A DNA stretch of 39,419 nucleotides from an uncultured Alphaproteobacteria bacterium (GTDB taxonomy: Bacteria > Pseudomonadota > Alphaproteobacteria > Sphingomonadales > SMXR01): contig CAKZLM010000056.1 of the NCBI GenBank assembly GCA_937126915.1, forward strand, positions 1-39,419, read 5' to 3'. Of this stretch, positions 35,151 to 39,419 are shown piece by piece. A program made the translations under genes and the position numbers. The notes under the pieces are model-generated. The model ran no database searches. It saw nothing but the letters and a program-made list of their open reading frames with translations, and had not been told where the DNA came from. The stretch's first letter is position 1; the number at the start of each line of letters is the position of its first letter.

Positions 35151-35960
35151 CTAAGGTTTTCCACCGTTACTTAAGGCGTGAGGGACAACGTAATTAGGAT
35201 AGTCTTGATTAAACATATCTTCGGTTTCTTTGATAAAAGCTTTTGCCTCAGGCTTATCCAAACACGCATCAAAGCGTTGCTGTAGCCCTTGGTCTTTAAA
35301 AACCATATGTCCGGGATTAGTTTCATAAAACGGGAGAAACCTTAATGTGCTCATTCTTTGATTATGTCGCTCAACATCACTGCTTAACTTCATAGCATTC
35401 ATTAAAGTGATATATTTTTCTGCAATCACCACATCAATTCTATCGGCAAATAATAACTGCACATGTGAATACTGATTGGCGACCTCAGAATATTGATCAA
35501 ATTTTTTAATATTATCCTTCAAACCCGGCAAATAGGCTTCAGCACCAACAAAAGCAATTACCCGCTTGTCGCGAAGGTCATCATAATGACGCGGATTAAA
35601 GCCTTCTTTTTCCAGATAAATAAATCCATTTTGATAACCGATATAAGGCTTAGTCCAAAAGCCCTTTACCTGCGCAGGTAGTAAAACGCTACTGACAGCA
35701 TCAAGGCGATCATCGGAAAGAAAGATTTCCACATGCCGACCAAAAGGCGCCAATGAATAATCAAATTTCATTTGGCAAAGGGCCCCAATACCATTTAAAA
35801 TCGAGGCCTCTTTAGTGTCTTCGTTGCGTTGAAACAAGGTCGACAGAAAAGGCGCTGAAACTCTTATAATTTTAGCATTTTCCTGTGCTTTCGCTGCATC
35901 GTTAAAAAACAAAAAAAACATCGCCACAGATAGAATAATTCTTTTTGTGTAAAGCGTCAT
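35151..35960 (-). CDS. Periplasmic solute-binding family 3-like protein (second paralogue)
   Basis: From the ATG at 35960 the protein is 269 aa, with a signal peptide (MTLYTKRIILSVAMFFLFF...AKA). The two-lobe amino-acid-type binding fold shows FGRHVEIFLSDDRLDAVSS, WTKPYIGYQNGFIYL, YDDLRDKRVIAFVG and QLLFADRIDVVIAEKYI. It has two cysteines, at GALCQMKF and DACLDKP, that match those of the upstream paralogue and may form a disulfide. No permease or ATPase gene is in the window, so a sensory or chaperone-like role is possible. A GTG at 35969 is an alternative start. It ends a co-directional group after the paralogue and the thiolase. Confidence 0.8.
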   Translation of the reverse strand: MTLYTKRIILSVAMFFLFFNDAAKAQENAKIIRVSAPFLSTLFQRNEDTKEASILNGIGALCQMKFDYSLAPFGRHVEIFLSDDRLDAVSSVLLPAQVKGFWTKPYIGYQNGFIYLEKEGFNPRHYDDLRDKRVIAFVGAEAYLPGLKDNIKKFDQYSEVANQYSHVQLLFADRIDVVIAEKYITLMNAMKLSSDVERHNQRMSTLRFLPFYETNPGHMVFKDQGLQQRFDACLDKPEAKAFIKETEDMFNQDYPNYVVPHALSNGGKP

Positions 35961-35973
35961 ATCAAACACTAAC

Positions 35974-36744
35974 TTATTCTTCTTCTTGATAAAATTCAGG
36001 ATATTGAACCTGATAATTTCGATAAATCTGACCAGTAATGCCTTTTTCCGTTAGGGTCAAATAACATTGGCTAAAACGGTCACGCACACCTTTGTCCTTA
36101 AAATAAAGGTAACTATTACGCGGTTTCATGATCGTTTTATGACGCAGCTTCTTTGTTGACCCCTTAGGGATAACACCCTGTTGTTCCAAAGCGATAGAAT
36201 GATTAAGGGTGATAATATTATCGGCCACAATCACATCAACACGGTCAGCCATCAGTAATTGGATCATTGACTTTTGATTACTCACTTCAAGATAAGTGGC
36301 CAATTGATCAACAACTTCTACTAGGCCAGTAACAATTGACGTAGCATTGGTAAAACTTACCACTCTTAACCCTTTTAAATCGTTGATTGATTGTGGTGTT
36401 ATACCCTTATCTTGACGATAAATGACGCTATTATGAAGATAATAATGGGATTCAGCCCTAAAACCCATTGTACTAGCGCCTTCTAAAATATTGGTGACAC
36501 CATCAATCGAGCTTTGGGTTTCATAGGCTAAAACATGAGCGCCCAATGGCCGTGGTTCAAAACTAAACGTCATCTCACATTCAGCCGCTATCAAATCAAG
36601 AATAGCCCGTTCATGGGCAATACTATCCCGGCTGTTTAGGTTCGATATAATTGGAACCGACAATTTGAGGGTTTCAGCATTAACTTGATAACTTGCAAAT
36701 AAATGCGTCAACACCATCGTAAGATAAACGAAAGCTCTAGGCAT
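35974..36744 (-). CDS. Periplasmic solute-binding family 3-like protein (first paralogue)
   Basis: The 256-aa protein from ATG 36744 has a signal peptide (MPRAFVYLTMVLTHLFASYQ, cleavage after VNA). Its fold matches the next gene: PLGAHVLAYETQSSIDGVTN, INDLKGLRVVSFTNATSI, and IQLLMADRVDVIVADNIITL. The two conserved cysteines are at AAECEMTF and FSQCYLT. The frame remains open back to a TTG at 36792, 10 bp after the thiolase stop, but that adds a polar stretch in front of the signal. It is 4-14 bp from the second paralogue, depending on that gene's start, and reads in the same direction, so the pair probably arose by tandem duplication. Confidence 0.8.
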   Translation of the reverse strand: MPRAFVYLTMVLTHLFASYQVNAETLKLSVPIISNLNSRDSIAHERAILDLIAAECEMTFSFEPRPLGAHVLAYETQSSIDGVTNILEGASTMGFRAESHYYLHNSVIYRQDKGITPQSINDLKGLRVVSFTNATSIVTGLVEVVDQLATYLEVSNQKSMIQLLMADRVDVIVADNIITLNHSIALEQQGVIPKGSTKKLRHKTIMKPRNSYLYFKDKGVRDRFSQCYLTLTEKGITGQIYRNYQVQYPEFYQEEE

Positions 36745-36802
36745 TCTATATTTCGGCTTTCTAACAAAAGAACCAGACTTATCTTCTTTCAATTAGGTCA
36801 GT

Positions 36803-38008
36803 TTATACATTTTCCAAGATAACTGCAATGCCCTGCCCCATTCCAATGCACATGGTGGCAAGGGCATAGCGCGCATCACGCCGTTTCATTTCATGAATTG
36901 CCGCGTTAACAATGCGCGCCCCCGACATGCCAAGAGGATGCCCTAAAGCAATGGCACCACCGTTAGGATTAACCAAATCGCTGTCATCTGCTAGCCCTAA
37001 TTCGCGCATACAAGCCAAGGCCTGTCCAGCAAAGGCCTCATTAAGTTCTATAACGCCGATCTCACCTAGCGACAAGCCAGCCTTTGTTAGTGCCTTTTGC
37101 GTGGCTGTCACAGGGCCAATACCCATAATGCGCGGCATCACACCAGATGTTGCCGCCGACACAATGCGCGCACGTGGGGTCAAACCGTGGGCCTTAACAC
37201 CCGTATTGCTGGCCATAATCATTGCGGCGGCGCCATCATTGGTGCCCGATGCATTGCCAGCTGTTACCGTGCCACCCTCGCGAAAGGGTGTTGGTAATTT
37301 TGCCAAGGCTTCAAGCGTTGTAGTCGGGCGCATATGCTCATCATGCTCAAAAATAATCGGATCTTTTTTGCGTTGCGGCACACTTACCGCGACAATTTCT
37401 TCTGCCAAGTGGCCTTGGTCTTGCGCCCGTTTGGCCCGCTGCTGAGAACGGTAAGCATACTCATCTTGCGCCTCACGGCTGATACCCATATCAGCGATCA
37501 AATTTTCGGCCGTTTCTGGCATGCTGTCATTGCCATAGGCCGCAGCCATTTTTTTGTTTAAAAAGCGCGTTCCAATGGTGGTATCATAAATTTCAGCTTG
37601 TCTGGCAAAGGGGCTAGGCGCTTTAGGCATCACAAACGGGGCCCGTGACATGCTTTCAACGCCACCCGCCATCAATAAATCAGCATCACCCAATGCAATG
37701 GTGCGGCCCGCTTGGATAACAGCATCCATGCCCGACCCACATAATCGGTTAATAGTATTAGCAGGCACGGTGTGCGGCAAACCAGAAAGCAAAACCGCCA
37801 TACGGCCCACATTACGACAATCTTCGCCAGATTGATTGGCACAGCCAAAATAGACATCTTCTATTTGTGCCGCATCCATATCAGGATTACGGTCAACCAA
37901 GGTTTTAATCACATGCGCTGCCAAATCATCTGGACGCACCGACGATAGTGTCCCTGCATAACGCCCAATGGGGGTTCTAATCGCATCACAAATAAAAGCA
38001 TTTTCCAT
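36803..38008 (-). CDS. Thiolase, 3-oxoadipyl-CoA thiolase type
   Basis: The 401-aa protein is a degradative-type thiolase. It starts MENAFICDAIRTPIGRYAGT and has the acyl-accepting Cys in NRLCGSGMDAV (about residue 90), the GHPLGMSGAR histidine motif and the CIGMGQGIAVI second cysteine. The RTPIGRYAGTLSSVRPDDL start and the 401-aa length resemble PcaF/PaaJ, which cut 3-oxoadipyl-CoA to succinyl-CoA and acetyl-CoA. It would suit the last step of the neighbouring acyl-CoA catabolic operon, though it is on the opposite strand. AGGGAG lies 7 nt before the ATG. Confidence 0.93.
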   Translation of the reverse strand: MENAFICDAIRTPIGRYAGTLSSVRPDDLAAHVIKTLVDRNPDMDAAQIEDVYFGCANQSGEDCRNVGRMAVLLSGLPHTVPANTINRLCGSGMDAVIQAGRTIALGDADLLMAGGVESMSRAPFVMPKAPSPFARQAEIYDTTIGTRFLNKKMAAAYGNDSMPETAENLIADMGISREAQDEYAYRSQQRAKRAQDQGHLAEEIVAVSVPQRKKDPIIFEHDEHMRPTTTLEALAKLPTPFREGGTVTAGNASGTNDGAAAMIMASNTGVKAHGLTPRARIVSAATSGVMPRIMGIGPVTATQKALTKAGLSLGEIGVIELNEAFAGQALACMRELGLADDSDLVNPNGGAIALGHPLGMSGARIVNAAIHEMKRRDARYALATMCIGMGQGIAVILENV

Positions 38009-38133
38009 GGTTTTCTCCCTAAACTTTTTTCTTGTAGGACAGCATAATGATTTTCACCGCCATGACTATTTTTTTCTTTTTTATGCCGCCCAAAAATGGT
38101 TTGATACCTGATACGGAAAAATAAGCGGGGGAG

Positions 38134-39267
38134 ATGATGAGTTTAATTGGCACCGATCAACATTTCATTTTAGCGGCCATCATGATGGCAGTTGTGGCAC
38201 TTTCATTCTGGGTTGAGCGTTTTCGCTGGGGTCATCTTATATCAGGCACGCTGATCACTATTTTATCGGGCTTATTGCTCTCTAACCTTAAGATCATCCC
38301 CTTTTCAGCACCCGCATACGGCTTTGTTCAAACCTATCCTTTAATGCTGGCAATACCCCTATTATTGTTTCGTGCTGATTTGCGCCGACTTTGGAAAGAG
38401 GGTGGGCGTGTTTTAGCCGTGTTTTGCCTTGGTGCCGTTGGTACACTAACCGGTGTTTTAGTGGCCGCTGCGGTGATTAACCTTGAAGCGGTAGAAGCCA
38501 AGGTGGCAGGCATGTTTGCAGGCAGCTTTATCGGCGGCTCGATGAATTTTGTGGCTGTTAGTAAAGTGGTAAACTTGGAAGATCCCGCCACCTTCACCCT
38601 TGCCATTGCCGCTGATAATTTATCGTCTGCGGTGGTGATGATGGTGCTTATTGCCCTACCAGCTTATTCCTTATCAAAAAAGTTCTTTAACTATAAAGAA
38701 GAAGAGCATGTCAGCAGCGAGGGTGCCGATGCCAGTCATCACAATAGTGAGATTAATATTCAAGGGCTGGCTATCAGCCTTGGCACGGCCGCGGTTCTTG
38801 TTGTTCTTAGCCAAGCTATTGCAAGCCTTATGAACCAAGAAAGCTATGCCATCTTGGTTCTAACCTTGTTATCCCTTTTGATTGCTAATTTTGCCCCTAA
38901 ACTGGTTGATGCCATGCGCGGCGATTATGACGTGGGGGTTTATTTCATGAGCCTTTTCTTCGTTACCATTGGCGCTGGAGCCGACGTTGGTATTTTGATT
39001 GAACAAGGCGGGGCAGTTTTTGCTTTCATGCTGATCGCTGTTTCGCTGCATTTAATCATTGTCTTGTTGTTTGGAAAACTGTTTGGCTTTACATTGCCCG
39101 AAATAATGACCGGATCAAACGCTTGTGTTTTGGGCCCAACAACGGCTATGGCTGTGGCGGCGTCGCGGGGCTGGAACCATCTGGTCATCCCAGCGGTCCT
39201 AAGTGGTGTTTTCGGTTATGCTATTGGCACCTTCCTAGGGGTTGGGGTGTTTGAGTTTTTATCGTAA
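38134..39267 (+). CDS. DUF819-family integral membrane protein
   Basis: The 377-aa protein has about ten hydrophobic helices. Helix-flanking motifs such as MFAGSFIGGSMNFVAVSKVV and IAADNLSSAVVMMVL are typical of DUF819 (YjcL-like). An internal loop (about residues 185-205, EEEHVSSEGADASHHNSE) is polar and acidic. The second half repeats the pattern, with FFVTIGAGADVG and TGSNACVLGPTTAMAVAASRGW. The family is of unknown function and may be a transporter. GGGGGAG precedes two adjacent ATGs. It is divergent from the thiolase gene, with a 125-bp gap. Confidence 0.85.
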   Translation: MMSLIGTDQHFILAAIMMAVVALSFWVERFRWGHLISGTLITILSGLLLSNLKIIPFSAPAYGFVQTYPLMLAIPLLLFRADLRRLWKEGGRVLAVFCLGAVGTLTGVLVAAAVINLEAVEAKVAGMFAGSFIGGSMNFVAVSKVVNLEDPATFTLAIAADNLSSAVVMMVLIALPAYSLSKKFFNYKEEEHVSSEGADASHHNSEINIQGLAISLGTAAVLVVLSQAIASLMNQESYAILVLTLLSLLIANFAPKLVDAMRGDYDVGVYFMSLFFVTIGAGADVGILIEQGGAVFAFMLIAVSLHLIIVLLFGKLFGFTLPEIMTGSNACVLGPTTAMAVAASRGWNHLVIPAVLSGVFGYAIGTFLGVGVFEFLS

Positions 39268-39282
39268 AGCAAAGGATCATTT

Positions 39283-39419
39283 ATGACCTTACAAGCTGAT
39301 CTACAGCGCGCCTTTCAATTGTTTCAGCAGGGCCAAGCAGCAGCGGCAGAACAAACCTGTCAAGCTTTATTACGGCAATATCCCAACCAGCCAGATTGCC
39401 TGCATCTGCGCGCCCTTTG
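39283..39419 (+). CDS. TPR-repeat protein, N-terminal part (truncated by window end)
   Basis: An ATG at 39283 with AAAGGA upstream opens a frame that is still open at the window end (45 codons). It reads MTLQADLQRAFQLFQQGQAA, then AAEQTCQALLRQYPNQPDCL, a TPR-type helix pair. TPR proteins of this kind often continue into a sulfotransferase or glycosyltransferase domain, but nothing further can be seen. It lies 15 bp after the DUF819 gene, so it is probably co-transcribed. Confidence 0.7.
   Translation, partial: MTLQADLQRAFQLFQQGQAAAAEQTCQALLRQYPNQPDCLHLRAL

Noticed and set aside
1-39419. Mobile elements, phage genes or CRISPR arrays
   Set aside because: No transposase, integrase, direct repeat array or target-site duplication was found; both tRNAs lack adjacent integrase genes.

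Overview
The window looks like a core-genome stretch of an alphaproteobacterium of moderate-to-low GC. The evidence is gene order and family content: lptB-rpoN-hpf; ffs upstream of dnaX-ybaB-recR; def-fmt-truA; and rpmH-rnpA-yidD-yidC-engB. A DUF1150-type small protein, a CycM-type cytochrome c gene and a CnoX-like thioredoxin/TPR protein agree with this. I cannot name the order or genus from sequence alone. Coding density is high. Several genes appear to start with TTG or GTG. No insertion sequence, phage gene, integrase or CRISPR array was seen.

Layout. 1-2.8 kb: the end of lptB, rpoN (sigma-54), the long-form ribosome hibernation factor hpf and a DUF1150-like protein. 2.9-5.9 kb: two divergently transcribed SPOR-domain envelope proteins (a TPR lipoprotein and a Sel1-repeat protein) separated by a 500-bp AT-rich region. 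6.4-9.4 kb: a UbiH-type flavin hydroxylase, convergent with a Trm112-like / LON-domain / CnoX operon. 9.7-12.8 kb: tRNA-Gly, an NlpC/P60 peptidase, a cytochrome c gene whose membrane anchor is separated from its heme domain by an in-frame TAG, and nudC. 12.9-17.4 kb: SRP RNA, dnaX, ybaB, recR, a small alpha-beta-barrel-like protein and a formylglycine-generating-enzyme-like protein without catalytic cysteines. 17.5-24.4 kb: rmuC, def-fmt-truA, then the engB-yidC-yidD-rnpA-rpmH operon on the minus strand. 24.7-30 kb: an orphan histidine kinase, a lipoprotein, tRNA-Arg, an unrecognised protein, a 47-aa probable secreted peptide with its own terminator, and a hybrid histidine kinase. 30.2-31.8 kb: a secreted M28 peptidase. 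31.9-38 kb: a four-gene acyl-CoA catabolic operon (SDR, crotonase-fold protein, acyl-CoA dehydrogenase, Rid-family protein). It faces an operon of a 3-oxoadipyl-CoA-type thiolase plus two tandem paralogous periplasmic binding-protein-like genes. 38.1 kb to the end: a DUF819 membrane protein and the start of a TPR protein.

How the genes fit together. Most of the window is housekeeping: translation initiation and formyl cycle, membrane insertion by SRP/YidC, replication and recombination, and envelope maintenance. The accessory part is the CoA-thioester operon at 31.9-38 kb. It resembles the lower part of 2-aminobenzoyl-CoA / aryl-CoA catabolic clusters as I remember them, but its CoA ligase and ring hydroxylase are not in the window.

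Most worth checking are the in-frame TAG in the cytochrome gene, the 47-aa peptide gene between an unknown protein and a hybrid kinase, the two transporter-less binding-protein paralogues, and the catabolic operon whose crotonase and Rid proteins lack the usual active-site residues. I did not find a clearly new multi-gene defence or mobile system.
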